A stretch of 64,000 bases of DNA from Mangrovibacter phragmitis (GCF_001655675.1 NZ_LYRP01000022.1:372001-436000), one strand, 5' to 3'; shown: positions 45,413-57,902, counted from the stretch's first letter. Notes: generated from the sequence alone by a model not told the origin. Numbers and translations: made by a program.

Positions 45413-45922
45413 GTGTCCGGTATATTTGCGCGTTGGCGACAATTAGGTAGACGATATTTCTGGCCCCATCTGCTGTTAGGGATGGTTGCGGCCAGTTTTG
45501 GGCTACCTGTTTTAGCGAGCAGTAACGCCGGAGCCACTACTCCAGCAGAAACCGCAGCGAACTATAATCGTTTTAATCCCGCACTCTCGTTAGCGCAATT
45601 GCAGGAGAGCAACCGCCGCCAGTCAACATTTAGTGTCGATTACTGGCACCAGCATGCTATTCGTACTGTTATCCGTCATCTGACTTTTGTTATGGCACCT
45701 CAGGTGATGGCAGGCGCTTCGGTGCCCAATGAATCGCCACTGGAAAAACAGCACATTGCATTGCTTGATACGCTTAGTGCGCTGCTTACTCAGGAAAGTA
45801 AACCACCGTCGGTTGTACGCCAGGAGCCCTGGCCTGCAATGGCACCCTCACTCTCCTTTACCTTTACGAACTGGCTGGGCACTGCTCAGGGGATTCGTGC
45901 AGGCCCGCAAGCTCGCTGCTGA
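45413..45922 (+). CDS. secM: Secretion monitor SecM
   Basis: Self-arresting secreted peptide whose ribosome stall exposes the secA ribosome binding site when export is slow. It has 169 residues against 170 in E. coli and starts with GTG, also as in E. coli. The signal peptide (about residues 1-36) and the HQHAIRTVIRHLTF region are conserved. The arrest motif FxxxxW(I/L)xxxxGIRAGP is intact near the C-terminus (FTFTNWLGTAQGIRAGP), with Leu where E. coli has Ile156, and the final proline in place. The segment between about 125 and 150 differs completely from E. coli. secA follows 60 bp downstream. Confidence 0.92.
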   Translation: MSGIFARWRQLGRRYFWPHLLLGMVAASFGLPVLASSNAGATTPAETAANYNRFNPALSLAQLQESNRRQSTFSVDYWHQHAIRTVIRHLTFVMAPQVMAGASVPNESPLEKQHIALLDTLSALLTQESKPPSVVRQEPWPAMAPSLSFTFTNWLGTAQGIRAGPQARC

Positions 45923-45982
45923 TAAACACCACTACTCTTATCATTTTGTTTTATCGCTCAGCGAAGCGTTTGGGAATTTATT

Positions 45983-48688
45983 ATGTTAGTCAAACTATTA
46001 ACTAAAGTATTCGGAAGCCGTAACGACCGTACGTTGCGTCGTATGCGTAAACTTGTTACGCAAATTAATGCCATGGAGCCGGCAATTGAAAAATTGTCAG
46101 ATGATGAACTCAAAGGCAAAACAGGCGAGTTCCGTGCGCGTCTCGAGAAAGGCGACTCACTGGAAAGTATCCTGCCTGAAGCGTTCGCTGTAGTTCGTGA
46201 AGCCAGTAAACGCGTGTTTGGTATGCGCCATTTCGATGTTCAGTTGCTTGGCGGTATGGTGCTCAATGAGCGCTGCATTGCGGAAATGCGTACTGGTGAA
46301 GGTAAAACACTGACTGCGACATTACCGGCCTATCTGAATGCACTGAGCGGTAAAGGTGTTCATGTGGTAACGGTGAACGATTATCTCGCCCAGCGTGATG
46401 CTGAAAATAACCGCCCATTGTTTGAATTCCTGGGCCTGAGTGTGGGTATTAACCTGCCAGGTATGCCCGCGCCGGCGAAGCGTGAAGCTTATGCGGCGGA
46501 TATTACTTACGGCACCAACAATGAGTACGGGTTCGATTACCTGCGTGACAACATGGCATTCAGCCCGGAAGAGCGCGTACAACGTAAACTGCATTATGCA
46601 CTGGTGGATGAAGTTGACTCCATTCTTATCGATGAAGCTCGTACGCCATTAATCATTTCTGGTCCGGCAGAAGACAGCTCGGAAATGTACCGCCGGGTGA
46701 ACACTATCATTCCTCATCTGGTTCGCCAGGAAAAAGAAGATTCCGATACGTTCCAGGGGGAAGGTCACTTCTCTGTAGATGAAAAAGCACGTCAGGTTAA
46801 CCTGACTGAACGTGGCCTGGTACTGATAGAAGAGTTACTGGTCCAGGAAGGCATTATGGAAGAAGGTGAATCGCTGTATTCACCGGGCAATATTATGCTG
46901 ATGCACCACGTAACAGCGGCACTACGTGCACATGCTTTGTTTACCCGCGATGTTGATTACATTGTGAAAGACGGTGAAGTCATCATTGTTGATGAACATA
47001 CAGGCCGTACTATGCAGGGCCGCCGTTGGTCTGATGGTCTTCACCAGGCTGTGGAAGCAAAAGAAGGTGTTGATATTCAAAATGAAAACCAGACTCTGGC
47101 TTCCATTACCTTCCAGAACTACTTCCGCTTGTACGAAAAACTTGCGGGTATGACGGGCACGGCAGATACCGAAGCCTTCGAGTTCAGCTCAATCTATAAA
47201 CTGGATACTGTCGTCGTGCCAACCAACCGGCCAATGGTTCGTAAAGACATGGCTGACCTGGTCTACATGACCGAAGCAGAGAAAATTGCCGCGATCATCG
47301 AAGATATTCGTGAACGTACTGCGAAAGGTCAGCCAGTTCTGGTTGGTACTATCTCCATTGAAAAATCTGAGCTGGTTGCGCAAGAACTGACGAAAGCAGG
47401 CATAAAACACAATGTACTGAATGCGAAGTTCCATGCACGCGAAGCAGATATTGTTGCTCAGGCCGGTTATCCGGGGTCTGTTACCATCGCCACCAACATG
47501 GCTGGGCGTGGTACCGATATTATGTTGGGTGGTAGCTGGCAGGCTGAATTGGCGGAGCTTGAAGCACCAACTGATGAGCAAATAGCTGAAATCAAAAGCA
47601 ACTGGCAGCAACGCCACGATGCCGTATTGGCATCCGGTGGTCTGCATATTATTGGTACTGAACGCCATGAATCGCGACGTATTGATAACCAGTTGCGTGG
47701 CCGTTCAGGCCGTCAGGGTGATCCTGGTTCATCGCGTTTCTATTTGTCAATGGAAGATGCCCTGATGCGTATTTTCGCATCAGACCGTGTCTCTAACATG
47801 ATGCGTAAGCTGGGGATGAAACCGGGCGAAGCCATTGAGCACCCCTGGGTAACTAAAGCCATCGCCAATGCGCAGCGTAAAGTGGAAAGCCGCAACTTTG
47901 ATATTCGTAAGCAATTGCTGGAATATGATGATGTAGCGAACGATCAGCGCCGTGCAATTTATACTCAGCGTAATGAATTGCTGGATGCCAGTGATGTCAG
48001 CGAAACAATCAACAGCATTCGTGAAGATGTGTTTAAGACTACGATTGATGCTCATATTCCGCCTCAGTCTCTGGAAGAGATGTGGGATATTCCAGGTTTG
48101 GAAGAGCGCCTGAAAAATGATTTCGATCTCGAAATGCCAATTTCTGAGTGGCTGGATAAAGAGCCTGAACTGCACGAAGAAACATTGCGTGAACGTATTC
48201 TGCAGATGGCTGTTGAAGTCTATCAGCGTAAAGAAGAAATTGTTGGCACCGAGATGATGCGCAATTTCGAAAAAGGTGTGATGCTGCAGACGCTGGACAG
48301 CCTGTGGAAAGAGCACCTTGCTGCCATGGATTACCTGCGTCAGGGGATTCACTTGCGCGGCTATGCGCAAAAAGATCCTAAGCAAGAGTATAAACGTGAA
48401 TCTTTCTCTATGTTCGCGGCTATGCTGGAGTCACTGAAGTACGAAGTAATCAGTACGCTGAGCAAAGTTCAGGTGCGTTTACCTGAGGAAGTTGAAGCCA
48501 TGGAACAGCAACGCCGTGAAGAAGCTGAACGTTTGGCGCAAATGCAGCAACTGAGCCATCAAAGTGATGATCTCCAGGCCGCGCAGTCTCTGGCTGAACA
48601 AACAGGTGATCGTAAAGTAGGGCGTAATGATCCTTGTCCTTGTGGTTCAGGCAAAAAATATAAGCAATGCCATGGTCGCCTGAGCTAA
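45983..48688 (+). CDS. secA: Preprotein translocase ATPase SecA
   Basis: Motor ATPase that drives proteins through SecYEG. It has 901 residues, the E. coli length. Walker A is in [17 protein letters not shown] near residue 102, the DEAD-type box in [20 protein letters not shown] near 209, and the second nucleotide-binding domain carries [14 protein letters not shown] near 505 and [17 protein letters not shown] near 575. The C-terminal zinc motif [14 protein letters not shown] is complete. Expression is presumably controlled by SecM arrest. Confidence 0.98.
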   Translation: MLVKLLTKVFGSRNDRTLRRMRKLVTQINAMEPAIEKLSDDELKGKTGEFRARLEKGDSLESILPEAFAVVREASKRVFGMRHFDVQLLGGMVLNERCIAEMRTGEGKTLTATLPAYLNALSGKGVHVVTVNDYLAQRDAENNRPLFEFLGLSVGINLPGMPAPAKREAYAADITYGTNNEYGFDYLRDNMAFSPEERVQRKLHYALVDEVDSILIDEARTPLIISGPAEDSSEMYRRVNTIIPHLVRQEKEDSDTFQGEGHFSVDEKARQVNLTERGLVLIEELLVQEGIMEEGESLYSPGNIMLMHHVTAALRAHALFTRDVDYIVKDGEVIIVDEHTGRTMQGRRWSDGLHQAVEAKEGVDIQNENQTLASITFQNYFRLYEKLAGMTGTADTEAFEFSSIYKLDTVVVPTNRPMVRKDMADLVYMTEAEKIAAIIEDIRERTAKGQPVLVGTISIEKSELVAQELTKAGIKHNVLNAKFHAREADIVAQAGYPGSVTIATNMAGRGTDIMLGGSWQAELAELEAPTDEQIAEIKSNWQQRHDAVLASGGLHIIGTERHESRRIDNQLRGRSGRQGDPGSSRFYLSMEDALMRIFASDRVSNMMRKLGMKPGEAIEHPWVTKAIANAQRKVESRNFDIRKQLLEYDDVANDQRRAIYTQRNELLDASDVSETINSIREDVFKTTIDAHIPPQSLEEMWDIPGLEERLKNDFDLEMPISEWLDKEPELHEETLRERILQMAVEVYQRKEEIVGTEMMRNFEKGVMLQTLDSLWKEHLAAMDYLRQGIHLRGYAQKDPKQEYKRESFSMFAAMLESLKYEVISTLSKVQVRLPEEVEAMEQQRREEAERLAQMQQLSHQSDDLQAAQSLAEQTGDRKVGRNDPCPCGSGKKYKQCHGRLS

Positions 48689-48731
48689 GACAGGTACATG
48701 CTGTTGGTTAAATTTTAACGGTAATTAATCG

Positions 48732-48753
48732 GGCCAGGGGGAAACCTCTGGCC
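48732..48753 (+). terminator. Hairpin after secA
   Basis: GGCCAG and CTGGCC pair across a 10-base loop in the 116-bp gap between secA and mutT. There is no clear T-run after it, so the terminator role is uncertain. Confidence 0.35.
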
Positions 48754-48804
48754 TGGTCATATCCGGGGCACAGAAGACTGCGCCTCTTTTTCAGGAGCTT
48801 CCCC

Positions 48805-49197
48805 ATGAAACGATTTGAGATAGCGGTTGGGATCATTCGTAATCAGAATGCAGAGATTTTTCTGGCGCAACGAAGTGCTGGCTCGCATATGGCGAATATG
48901 TGGGAGTTTCCCGGTGGGAAAATTGAACAAGGAGAAACCCCGGAACAGGCACTGGAACGGGAGTTAATGGAGGAAGTTGGAATTACACCCACAGGCTTCT
49001 CATTATTTGAAAAACAGGAACACCAGTTCCCTGACCGGCATGTCAGCCTTTGGTTTTTCCTTGTTGAGCAGTGGGATGGCGAACCCTGGGGAAAAGAAGG
49101 CCAACCTTCTCGTTGGGTGGCTCAACAGGCGCTGGAGCCGGAACAATTTCCGCCAGCTAATGCGCCTGTTATCGCAAAACTGCAGCAAACTGCTTAG
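48805..49197 (+). CDS. mutT: 8-oxo-dGTP diphosphatase MutT
   Basis: Nudix hydrolase that removes mutagenic 8-oxo-dGTP from the nucleotide pool. It has 130 residues against 129 in E. coli. The Nudix box GX5EX7REUXEEXGU is perfect (from GKIEQGE to RELMEEVGI, about residues 37-59). AGGAG lies 7 bases before the ATG. It ends 4 bp into the convergent yacG. Confidence 0.97.
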   Translation: MKRFEIAVGIIRNQNAEIFLAQRSAGSHMANMWEFPGGKIEQGETPEQALERELMEEVGITPTGFSLFEKQEHQFPDRHVSLWFFLVEQWDGEPWGKEGQPSRWVAQQALEPEQFPPANAPVIAKLQQTA

Positions 49198-49388
49198 TCC
49201 TGCTTTTCACTCCACTCATCGCTGTCAGATAAGGTGTTTTGGCTGGGGATGCGTTTCTCTTCTGCGGCCCACTCACCTAAATCAATCAACTGGCAGCGTT
49301 TTGAACAAAATGGCCGCCATGGGCTTTGCTCATTCCAGATAACGGTTTTGCCACAAGTTGGGCAGTTCACTTCTGTTGTTTCAGACAT
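49194..49388 (-). CDS. yacG: DNA gyrase inhibitor YacG
   Basis: Small zinc protein that inhibits DNA gyrase by binding GyrB in E. coli. The start is placed at the second of two adjacent ATGs ([12 protein letters not shown]), which has better spacing from AAGGA and matches E. coli; this gives 64 residues. The four zinc cysteines are in CPTCGKTV and [14 protein letters not shown] (C-x2-C-x15-C-x3-C). It is the last gene of a coaE-zapD-yacG run. Confidence 0.95.
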   Translation of the reverse strand: MSETTEVNCPTCGKTVIWNEQSPWRPFCSKRCQLIDLGEWAAEEKRIPSQNTLSDSDEWSEKQD

Positions 49389-49397
49389 CATACTTCC

Positions 49398-50141
49398 TTA
49401 GCAACAAGCCAAATTGAAATCAATCCGCTCCGGTATTACCCCATGTTCACTATCCAGAGGCAGGAAACGAATGGCAAAACGGCTTTTATGACCGGACACT
49501 TGCGGATAGATAGCATCCTCAAGATTCATCTCGAGACGTAACAAATCGGCATCATCGCCATTGTCCTGATAAAACCCATTGAGGCTGGTTTGTTTACGAA
49601 AAGGTGAGGAGTGGCGAATCAGATCAAGGATCAAGGCAAGCGTTTCGCGCAGCGATTCAAGGCTGGCTAACCAGTGATTTACCAGATTGTTGCGTGCGCT
49701 TTCGCTGGCATTTAGCCAGACATGCAACGTTGGCAGGTCAAAACTACAGCAGCCACCGGGAATGCTTAAACGCTGGCGGACCAGACTTATCAGCTTATCT
49801 TCGCGCAATACTTGCCCCAGGCGTGAGCCTGCCATCAGGCTGGAACCTGTATTCCTTAGCTGTTCTTTTAGTGATGTGATGCGTTGCATGTCAACCCCAG
49901 GTACTTCCACCCATGCCTGAAGTTTACGCTGCTGGCGTTCCAGTTCTTTAAGTAACTCTGTTCGAATATCACCGCGTTCAAAAATATCCAGCAGGTCACT
50001 AATATTTCTTAAAAAATAGAGTGCGGAAGGGTAATCATTTAAAGGGAGCTGAGAAGAAAGTTGTTGTAGCAAAAACTCTATACGCAGCCATGTGCGCATT
50101 TTCTCGCTCAGGGGATGTTCAAAAAGTATTTGCGAGCTCAT
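49398..50141 (-). CDS. zapD: Z-ring associated protein ZapD
   Basis: Cytoplasmic protein that crosslinks FtsZ filaments by binding the FtsZ C-terminal peptide. It has 247 residues, the E. coli length. Highly conserved blocks are [20 protein letters not shown] at the N-terminus, [18 protein letters not shown] near residue 128 and [15 protein letters not shown] near 180. It begins 6 bp after coaE and ends 9 bp before yacG. Confidence 0.96.
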   Translation of the reverse strand: MSSQILFEHPLSEKMRTWLRIEFLLQQLSSQLPLNDYPSALYFLRNISDLLDIFERGDIRTELLKELERQQRKLQAWVEVPGVDMQRITSLKEQLRNTGSSLMAGSRLGQVLREDKLISLVRQRLSIPGGCCSFDLPTLHVWLNASESARNNLVNHWLASLESLRETLALILDLIRHSSPFRKQTSLNGFYQDNGDDADLLRLEMNLEDAIYPQVSGHKSRFAIRFLPLDSEHGVIPERIDFNLACC

Positions 50142-50147
50142 TCTTCC

Positions 50148-50762
50148 TCATTCCTGTCTGACGGACTGCATAGCCAGCGCCATGTATAGTTGGTGCAGGC
50201 GGGCCACATCGCGAGTTAATGTTTGTGGTAAACCATCATTATTAATAATGTCATCCGCGACAGCAAGACGCGCCTCCCGGCTTACCTGTGCTGAGATAAT
50301 GTGTTGCGCAAGTTCTCGGCTGACATTATCTCGCACCATGGTTCTCTTAATCTGAGTTTCAGTACTGACATCAACAACCAATACGCGGTCAGCTTGTCGC
50401 TGAAGTTGGTTTTCAACCAGCAAAGGTACGACCCACAAGACATAAGGCGATGATGCCTGAGCAATAGCTTGCTGTGTCCGTTGGTGAATTAATGGATGTA
50501 ATAAGGCATTAAGCCACTGCTTTTCTTTGGTATCAGTAAAAATACGTTCACGCAGTGCTGTGCGGTTGAGTGAGCCTTCGGGGCTGATTATCTGTTCGCC
50601 AAAATGCTCAGCAATTTTTTGCAGGGCCGGTTGGTCCGGCGCCACAACTTCTCTGGCGATAATGTCTGCATCAACTAGCGATACACCATGGTTGGCAAAC
50701 AGCGCAGCAACAGTACTTTTGCCACTGCCAATCCCTCCGGTAAGCGCAACAGTGAAGACCAT
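50148..50762 (-). CDS. coaE: Dephospho-CoA kinase
   Basis: Phosphorylates dephospho-CoA, the last step of coenzyme A synthesis. The start at ATG 50762 ([17 protein letters not shown]) gives 204 residues against 206; a TTG two codons earlier, spaced better from GGGG, is an alternative. The P-loop GGIGSGKST is near residue 8, the [10 protein letters not shown] motif near 32, and the LID-region LRERIF and [10 protein letters not shown] are conserved. Confidence 0.95.
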   Translation of the reverse strand: MVFTVALTGGIGSGKSTVAALFANHGVSLVDADIIAREVVAPDQPALQKIAEHFGEQIISPEGSLNRTALRERIFTDTKEKQWLNALLHPLIHQRTQQAIAQASSPYVLWVVPLLVENQLQRQADRVLVVDVSTETQIKRTMVRDNVSRELAQHIISAQVSREARLAVADDIINNDGLPQTLTRDVARLHQLYMALAMQSVRQE

Positions 50763-51150
50763 AACCAACGAAACCCCGATGTAATGAGTGTGCTTATAAC
50801 AAAAGAAAAATGCCTTTTCCCTTGCGAAACCATGTCAGAGCTCAAAATTACCGCCATTTTTGCACAACATGGCAACGGTACCTGAAAATATCCGCCAACA
50901 GCACACCGTCCCCAGTGGCTGATTTAATCATACTTTCGAAAAAAGTGAGCAATACATAGCCGAAAATAAGTTTTTTATATAGGTTATCTTTAACGCCATT
51001 CTGACGTTAAATTTATAGGATTGTAGCGTAAAAAAGTCGCTTTTCGCAGTCTTGCGCTGCCTTTATTAGTGCGTAAGATAACGTCACTGGAGCTGGCAGT
51101 TGTATCGCCTCTTACCCTTTATTACATCGCCACGACCAGGAAAATCGCAA
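50763..51150. other. Region between divergent coaE and guaC
   Basis: A 388-bp noncoding region that must hold both promoters. It has an AT-rich stretch near 50940-51020 and ends in the guaC leader. I see no convincing gene; a 17-codon frame starting ATGTCAGAG at 50833 has no ribosome binding site. No operator was clear. Confidence 0.4.
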
Positions 51151-52194
51151 ATGCGTATTGAAGAAGATATCAAGTTAGGTTTTAAAGACGTACTTATCCG
51201 CCCAAAACGTTCCACACTGAAAAGCCGCTCTGATGTAGAACTTGAACGCCAGTATACTTTTAAACATTCTGGTGTGAACTGGGCTGGCGTTCCTGTTATT
51301 GCTGCAAATATGGATACCGTGGGTACCTTCAGTATGGCGGGTGCTCTGGCTGCGTTTGATATTTTGACAGCAGTCCATAAACATTATTCTGTTGAAGACT
51401 GGCGCCAGTTTGTTGAGCAAGCTCCGGTTACTGTGCTGCGCCATGTTATGGTGTCTACAGGGACATCGGCCGCTGATTTTGAAAAGACTAAACAGATTCT
51501 GGCACTGAGCCCGTCTCTGGTTTTTGTCTGTATCGATGTCGCCAATGGCTACTCAGAACACTTCGTTCAGTTTGTGGCAAAAGCGCGTGAAGCATGGCCT
51601 GATAAAGTTATTTGTGCCGGGAATGTGGTAACGGGTGAAATGTGTGAAGAGCTGATCCTGTCAGGTGCGGATATTGTGAAAGTCGGCATTGGACCTGGTT
51701 CTGTCTGTACCACTCGTGTAAAAACCGGGGTCGGTTACCCACAGTTGTCCGCAGTCATTGAGTGTGCTGATGCCGCTCATGGCCTTGGTGGGCAAATCGT
51801 GAGCGATGGTGGTTGTACAGTACCTGGTGACGTGGCCAAAGCTTTTGGCGGCGGCGCTGATTTTGTCATGCTTGGCGGTATGCTGGCAGGCCATGAAGAG
51901 AGTGGTGGCACTGTAGTTGAAGAAAATGGTGAGAAATTTATGCTGTTCTATGGCATGAGTTCTGCCTCTGCTATGAACCGCCATGTTGGTGGTGTGGCAG
52001 AATACCGTGCTGCAGAAGGCAAAACCGTGAAGCTTCCTTTGCGTGGGCCGGTTGAAAACACCGCGCGGGATATTCTGGGGGGGTTACGTTCAGCCTGTAC
52101 CTATGTCGGGGCTTCCCGCCTGAAAGAATTGACTAAACGCACAACATTCATTCGTGTGCAGGAGCAGGAAAACCGGGTGTTCAACAGCCTGTAA
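51151..52194 (+). CDS. guaC: GMP reductase
   Basis: NADPH-dependent deamination of GMP to IMP, in purine salvage. The start at 51151 ([20 protein letters not shown]) gives 347 residues, the E. coli length; 17 in-frame codons upstream lack similarity. It is an IMPDH/GMPR TIM barrel with the catalytic cysteine in [20 protein letters not shown] near residue 186. It is followed by a strong terminator and the convergent hofC. Confidence 0.97.
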   Translation: MRIEEDIKLGFKDVLIRPKRSTLKSRSDVELERQYTFKHSGVNWAGVPVIAANMDTVGTFSMAGALAAFDILTAVHKHYSVEDWRQFVEQAPVTVLRHVMVSTGTSAADFEKTKQILALSPSLVFVCIDVANGYSEHFVQFVAKAREAWPDKVICAGNVVTGEMCEELILSGADIVKVGIGPGSVCTTRVKTGVGYPQLSAVIECADAAHGLGGQIVSDGGCTVPGDVAKAFGGGADFVMLGGMLAGHEESGGTVVEENGEKFMLFYGMSSASAMNRHVGGVAEYRAAEGKTVKLPLRGPVENTARDILGGLRSACTYVGASRLKELTKRTTFIRVQEQENRVFNSL

Positions 52195-52212
52195 TAGTTT
52201 CCCATCCTATTT

Positions 52213-52245
52213 ACAGGGTAAGTTGGACTTACCCTGTTTCTCTTC
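52213..52245 (+). terminator. guaC terminator
   Basis: A perfect 10-bp stem ACAGGGTAAG/CTTACCCTGT around TTGGA is followed by TTTCTCTTCTC. It lies 18 bp after the guaC stop and may also stop hofC transcripts coming the other way. Confidence 0.85.
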
Positions 52246-52265
52246 TCTCTATTAAACAACGATAA

Positions 52266-53471
52266 TCAACCCGCTCCCATAGCTTCCCCCAGCCCAAAAA
52301 TAGGCAAATACATCGCCAGCACAAGCAAACCGGTTATCAGCCCGGTAATTACCATTAACAAAGGCTCCATTAGTTGAGTTAACTGGCTGGCCTGTAGTTG
52401 CGTATTTTCCCTGTGCCAGTCGGCAAGCTTCTCCAGCATGGTATCCAGTGCACCGGATTGTTCCCCGGTTGTAACCAGCTGGTAGCAGAGAGGTGTAAAA
52501 CAATCATGCTGGCGCATGGCTTCACCCAGAGTTATACCCTGAGTGACATCCGTCGAGAGCTGTGCCATAACCTGTTGCCAGTGGCTGGCAGCAGGGAGTG
52601 TTTCTTTAACAAGCTGTAACCCTTGTAGAATATTTACACCTGATTGTTGCGTCAGGGCGAGCATCATAAAAATTTGGCTACGCATCAGTGCGCCATACAG
52701 GCGATTCATTACAGGGGCACGTTGTAACAGGTATTGGGTAAATTTGCGCCTTAAATTCCGGCCAGGTCCAACCACCAGAATGATCACAGTGGTCACGGTA
52801 AAAGCCAGTATGTATATATGCCGGGTAAGCCATGCGGAAACAGACATCAAAATACGCGTCACCGCTGGTAGGGGGGTATTAAATGTCTGGTAGATATCCG
52901 CGAAAGTTGGCAGAACAAACAGTAACATGCCCAGTGTAACGGCCAATGCCATACTCAGTGTCAGTAGCGGGTAGCGTAGTGCTTTCGATACAGTGCGTTG
53001 CAGGGCGCGCTGTTGTTCTTGTTGCTCCGACAGATGTGCAAAGCATAAATCAAGTTTCCCGGTCATCTCACCTGTGCGGCTCAGGGCAACAAACAGAGGA
53101 GGAAAAAGCGCTGGCCAGCTTTGTACAATGGACGAAAAAGTTTCTCCTTCGTTGAGCCGCAGTGTGATTTGTTGCAAGACAGCCTGCCAAAGCGGAGAAG
53201 CATGTTGCTGACCGAGTAACACCAGTGCATCAGGCAGGCTGACACCCGCTTTGAGCAATGCCGATAACTGTTGCAAAAAGTGGATTCGGTGGTCCATATG
53301 GCGGTGCTGACTTTCATATGCCCGTTCCCGTTGAATACGCACCGGGAATAACGCCCGGCTACAAAGCCAGGTCATGATATCAATTTTTCCCACAGCAAAA
53401 CTGATGCCGGATTGCGGGTTACCTTTTATATCAAGTGCGGACCAGCGCCAAAGCGATAATTTAGTTGTCAT
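52266..53471 (-). CDS. hofC: Type IV pilus-like inner membrane assembly protein HofC
   Basis: PilC/GspF-family polytopic protein, the platform of type IV pilus assembly. The start at 53471 (MTTKLSLWRWSALDIKGN) overlaps the hofB stop and gives 401 residues against 400. Two GspF domains are seen, each with LLKAGVSLPDALVLL-type and ALTQQSGVNILQGLQLV-type repeats, and three hydrophobic segments near residues 165-190, 215-240 and 370-395. Sequence is less conserved than the surrounding housekeeping genes, as in other enterics. Confidence 0.9.
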   Translation of the reverse strand: MTTKLSLWRWSALDIKGNPQSGISFAVGKIDIMTWLCSRALFPVRIQRERAYESQHRHMDHRIHFLQQLSALLKAGVSLPDALVLLGQQHASPLWQAVLQQITLRLNEGETFSSIVQSWPALFPPLFVALSRTGEMTGKLDLCFAHLSEQQEQQRALQRTVSKALRYPLLTLSMALAVTLGMLLFVLPTFADIYQTFNTPLPAVTRILMSVSAWLTRHIYILAFTVTTVIILVVGPGRNLRRKFTQYLLQRAPVMNRLYGALMRSQIFMMLALTQQSGVNILQGLQLVKETLPAASHWQQVMAQLSTDVTQGITLGEAMRQHDCFTPLCYQLVTTGEQSGALDTMLEKLADWHRENTQLQASQLTQLMEPLLMVITGLITGLLVLAMYLPIFGLGEAMGAG

Positions 53472-54846
53472 GAGGTAATCCCAACACCCGGTACAGTTCA
53501 TTCACTGTGGTTTCCCCGCGGCTGACAGCCTGGCAGCCATGTTCGAAAAGTGCTATGCAACCTTGTTGCCTGGCGAGTTCAGCAATTTGTGTGGCTGTAT
53601 CTCCACGTAACAAAGCATCATGAATTTCCGGTGTGATAGCCAGCACTTCAAACAGCGCTACCCGCCCATAGAACCCGCTGTAGCACCGCTCGCAACCAAC
53701 AGGTTCCCAGTCAGGTAAAGGTAACCGGCTCACAGTTCGTGGCAGAACCAGTGGTTTCGGCTGTTGTTTCCGGCAATGTGGACACAACTTTCTGACCAGA
53801 CGTTGGGCAATAACCAGTTTGAGTGCTGAGGCAATCATCCAGCGGGCAATGCCCATTTGTTCAAGACGAATGAGTGTATCGGTTGTGGAATTGGTATGTA
53901 GTGTGGATAACACCAAATGCCCTGTTTGCGCGGCCTTAATGGCAATTTCGGCTGTTTCATTGTCACGGATCTCTCCTACCATAATGACGTCCGGATCCTG
54001 GCGTAATAGCGCCCGCAATACTCGCTGGAATGTTAAACCCGCTTTCGGGTTCACCTGTGCCTGGTTCAACCCACTAAGCGGAATTTCTATTGGGTCTTCA
54101 ACGCTGCTGATATTAATATCCGGCTGATTAAGGGCATTCAGAGCGCTATACAGGGATACTGTTTTCCCGCTTCCGGTAGGGCCTGTTACCAGAATCAACC
54201 CTTGTGGCGCATTGAGTGCATTTTTAAATTCATCCAGTTGCCGTGGAGCAAGGCCAAGTGCATCAAGTGAGAGTTGCTCATCCTGCTTATGTAAAACCCG
54301 TAAGACGATTTTTTCTCCAGCCCGGCATGGCAGAGTCGCCAGGCGAAATGAAATATTCCCGGGAAGATCCGGAAGTGTAAATTGCCCGTCCTGGGGAAGC
54401 CGTTTTTCTGCAATATCCATATCGCCGAGTACTTTCAACCGGGCCACAAGAGCCGGGTAAGCATCAGCATTCCCCTGGTGCTGAATGTGTAATACGCCAT
54501 CAATGCGAAAACGCACACGGAACAGTGGCGTATCTGGCTCAAAATGGATATCTGAGGCCCGCTGGTTTAACGCCTGTTGCAATATCTGTTCGAGATGGAC
54601 AACGGTGTTACTTGCTGATCCTGGTGTGGGTACGTTAGGCTGTGTTGCCTGGAGTTGTGCCCGGTGCCGTTCTATTTGTGCGGGTGACCAGTGCTCAACA
54701 ACGACCTTTTTGTGGGAAAGAAAGCGCAGTGAGCTAAGCAATTCATCAGGGGCGTTGTTTGCAACTGCAATGACAATCTCCGGGTCATGCCGCAGAAGCA
54801 GGGCGTGATGGCGGGCACACAAGGCAAACAGTTTTTCATTGCTCAT
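53461..54846 (-). CDS. hofB: Type IV pilus-like assembly ATPase HofB
   Basis: PilB/GspE-family ATPase predicted to power pilin assembly. The start at 54846 (MSNEKLFALCARHH) follows AGGAGG with an 8-base spacer and gives 461 residues, the E. coli length. Walker A is GPTGSGKTVSLYSAL near residue 222, the Asp box and Walker B are in LLRQDPDVIMVGEIRDNETA near 290, and the His box is in GHLVLSTLHTNST. The zinc-type tetracysteine CPHC...CERC is near residue 390. It lies between ppdD and hofC in one operon. Confidence 0.94.
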   Translation of the reverse strand: MSNEKLFALCARHHALLLRHDPEIVIAVANNAPDELLSSLRFLSHKKVVVEHWSPAQIERHRAQLQATQPNVPTPGSASNTVVHLEQILQQALNQRASDIHFEPDTPLFRVRFRIDGVLHIQHQGNADAYPALVARLKVLGDMDIAEKRLPQDGQFTLPDLPGNISFRLATLPCRAGEKIVLRVLHKQDEQLSLDALGLAPRQLDEFKNALNAPQGLILVTGPTGSGKTVSLYSALNALNQPDINISSVEDPIEIPLSGLNQAQVNPKAGLTFQRVLRALLRQDPDVIMVGEIRDNETAEIAIKAAQTGHLVLSTLHTNSTTDTLIRLEQMGIARWMIASALKLVIAQRLVRKLCPHCRKQQPKPLVLPRTVSRLPLPDWEPVGCERCYSGFYGRVALFEVLAITPEIHDALLRGDTATQIAELARQQGCIALFEHGCQAVSRGETTVNELYRVLGLPHDN

Positions 54847-54862
54847 GTTTTCTTCCTCCTGC

Positions 54863-55300
54863 TTACTCGTCAGCAAAGCGGAAAATGTCATTACATGCCT
54901 GCTCAAGGCTTGTATTACCAGACGCTGAACAGGTTTTGCGCCAGCCGGTGATACCCTGGTTGTCATCCCATTGAGGTAGCAGTGTTAATGAGAGCCCGTT
55001 GAGGCTGTCCTGCCCGCTAAGCTGAATACTCCCTGCAGTAACGGAAAGGCTGGAGATATACCTTGAGGTCCGTGAAGCTGGAATTCCGTGGCTATCGGCA
55101 TGGCAGGATGTAATGCCACCGCGCTCAATAGCACAAAGTTCGACTGCGCTGCGGTAAGGTAATACATTTTGTAAGACGTCGGTTAATGCCGCTTTACGTA
55201 AGTAGTTTTGATATGCGGGAATAGCGGTTGCACTGAGAATGGCGATGATGCCAACTACTACCATTAATTCAATCAGGGTGAAGCCACGTTGCCTGTGCAT
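54863..55300 (-). CDS. ppdD: Prepilin peptidase-dependent major pilin PpdD
   Basis: Type IV pilin subunit. It has 145 residues against 146. The short basic leader MHRQRG precedes the prepilin peptidase site and the methylated Phe, followed by the conserved hydrophobic helix FTLIELMVVVGIIAILSATA. Glu5 of the mature protein is present. Two cysteine pairs typical of PpdD follow (CAIERGGITSC, then C in KTCSAS and ACNDIF). It is the first gene of ppdD-hofB-hofC, 16 bp before hofB. Confidence 0.95.
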   Translation of the reverse strand: MHRQRGFTLIELMVVVGIIAILSATAIPAYQNYLRKAALTDVLQNVLPYRSAVELCAIERGGITSCHADSHGIPASRTSRYISSLSVTAGSIQLSGQDSLNGLSLTLLPQWDDNQGITGWRKTCSASGNTSLEQACNDIFRFADE

Positions 55301-55445
55301 GGTTGTCTCCTTTGGTATAACGGAGCACGACTATGGCAGGTTACGAAATATGCTTCGACAGGCTGTTTTTGATTCTGGAATTTCTGTTCCGGAGTGAATA
55401 TGTATACTGAAACGAGTGCGAAATAAATGCGAGGATGCCCGAGAA

Positions 55446-55468
55446 TACGGGCAGAGTAGCTGCCCGTA
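55446..55468 (-). other. Hairpin between nadC and ppdD
   Basis: A perfect 9-bp inverted repeat TACGGGCAG/CTGCCCGTA with a 5-base loop in the 200-bp gap. Neither side has a T-run. It may be a weak nadC terminator or part of the ppdD leader. Confidence 0.4.
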
Positions 55469-55500
55469 ACGGAATAACGGAGAAAGCGTTATCTAAGCGT

Positions 55501-57029
<1,529 letters not shown>

Positions 57030-57033
<4 letters not shown>

Positions 57034-57884
57034 CACTATTTACCTTATTGTTAGTGTTAATTTCAGAACGTTTATTTAAGTTTGGGGAACACTGGCAATT
57101 GGAAAGCCGCCTGGAAGTTATCTTCCGCCGAACGCGCTATTTTTCTATGGGTTACACGCTGATGCTGTCTGTTGCCGCGATGGTATTTATTGCAGCGTGT
57201 CTGTATTTGTTAAAAGGGATTTTGTTCAATGTCCCGCTATTGGTGTTTTGGATCCTGGTTGGCGTTTTGTGCATTGGAGCCGGAAAGGTACGACTGCACT
57301 ATCATTCCTATCTTAAAGCTGCCAGCCGTGGAGATTCCCGTGCCTGCGATGAGATGGTGGCTGAGTTAACCATGATCCATGGTGTTCCGCCAGGTTGTGA
57401 TGACCGTGAGTTTTTACGTGAGTTACAAAATGCCCTGCTATGGATTAATTATCGCTACTACCTGGCACCACTATTCTGGTTTGTTGTAGGGGGAAGCTTT
57501 GGGCCGGTTACTTTAGTCGGGTATGCAGTCCTCAGGGCGTGGCAAACATGGCTTGCTCGTCACCATACACCTCATCAGCGGTTACATGCGGGTATTGATG
57601 CCATTTTGCACGTTCTGGATTGGGTGCCGGTCAGGTTGGTTGGGCTGGCTTATGCATTACTGGGGCATGGTGAAAAAGCGCTGCCAGCCTGGTTTGCAAC
57701 GTTGGGTGACCGTGGTACATCACAGTACCAGGTGCTGACGCAACTGGCTCAATTTTCTCTGGCGCGTGAGCCACATTCAGATAAAGTCAGAACTCCGAAA
57801 GCTGCCGTATCCATGGCGAAGAAGACCGCGTTGGTGGTTGTTGTGGTGGTAGCTTTATTAACAATTTACGGCGCACTGGTTTAA
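57030..57884 (+). CDS. ampE: Inner membrane protein AmpE
   Basis: Membrane protein encoded with AmpD; its role in beta-lactamase regulation is unclear, and it belongs to the CobD/CbiB-like AmpE family. It has 284 residues, the E. coli length. Four hydrophobic segments lie near residues 38-60, 65-85, 147-167 and 265-283. The conserved N-terminus [20 protein letters not shown] and [13 protein letters not shown] match E. coli. In E. coli aroP is next; here a symporter-GH43 operon intervenes. Confidence 0.95.
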
Positions 57885-57902
57885 GTACGCCGTTTTTTGC
57901 CG

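Noticed and set aside
47780..48385. 201-codon frame antisense to secA
   Set aside because: Fully inside secA on the other strand; its composition is what the complement of the secA frame gives. No independent signals.
50688..50885. 65-codon plus-strand frame across the coaE start
   Set aside because: Half of it is antisense to coaE, and it has no binding site or recognisable product.
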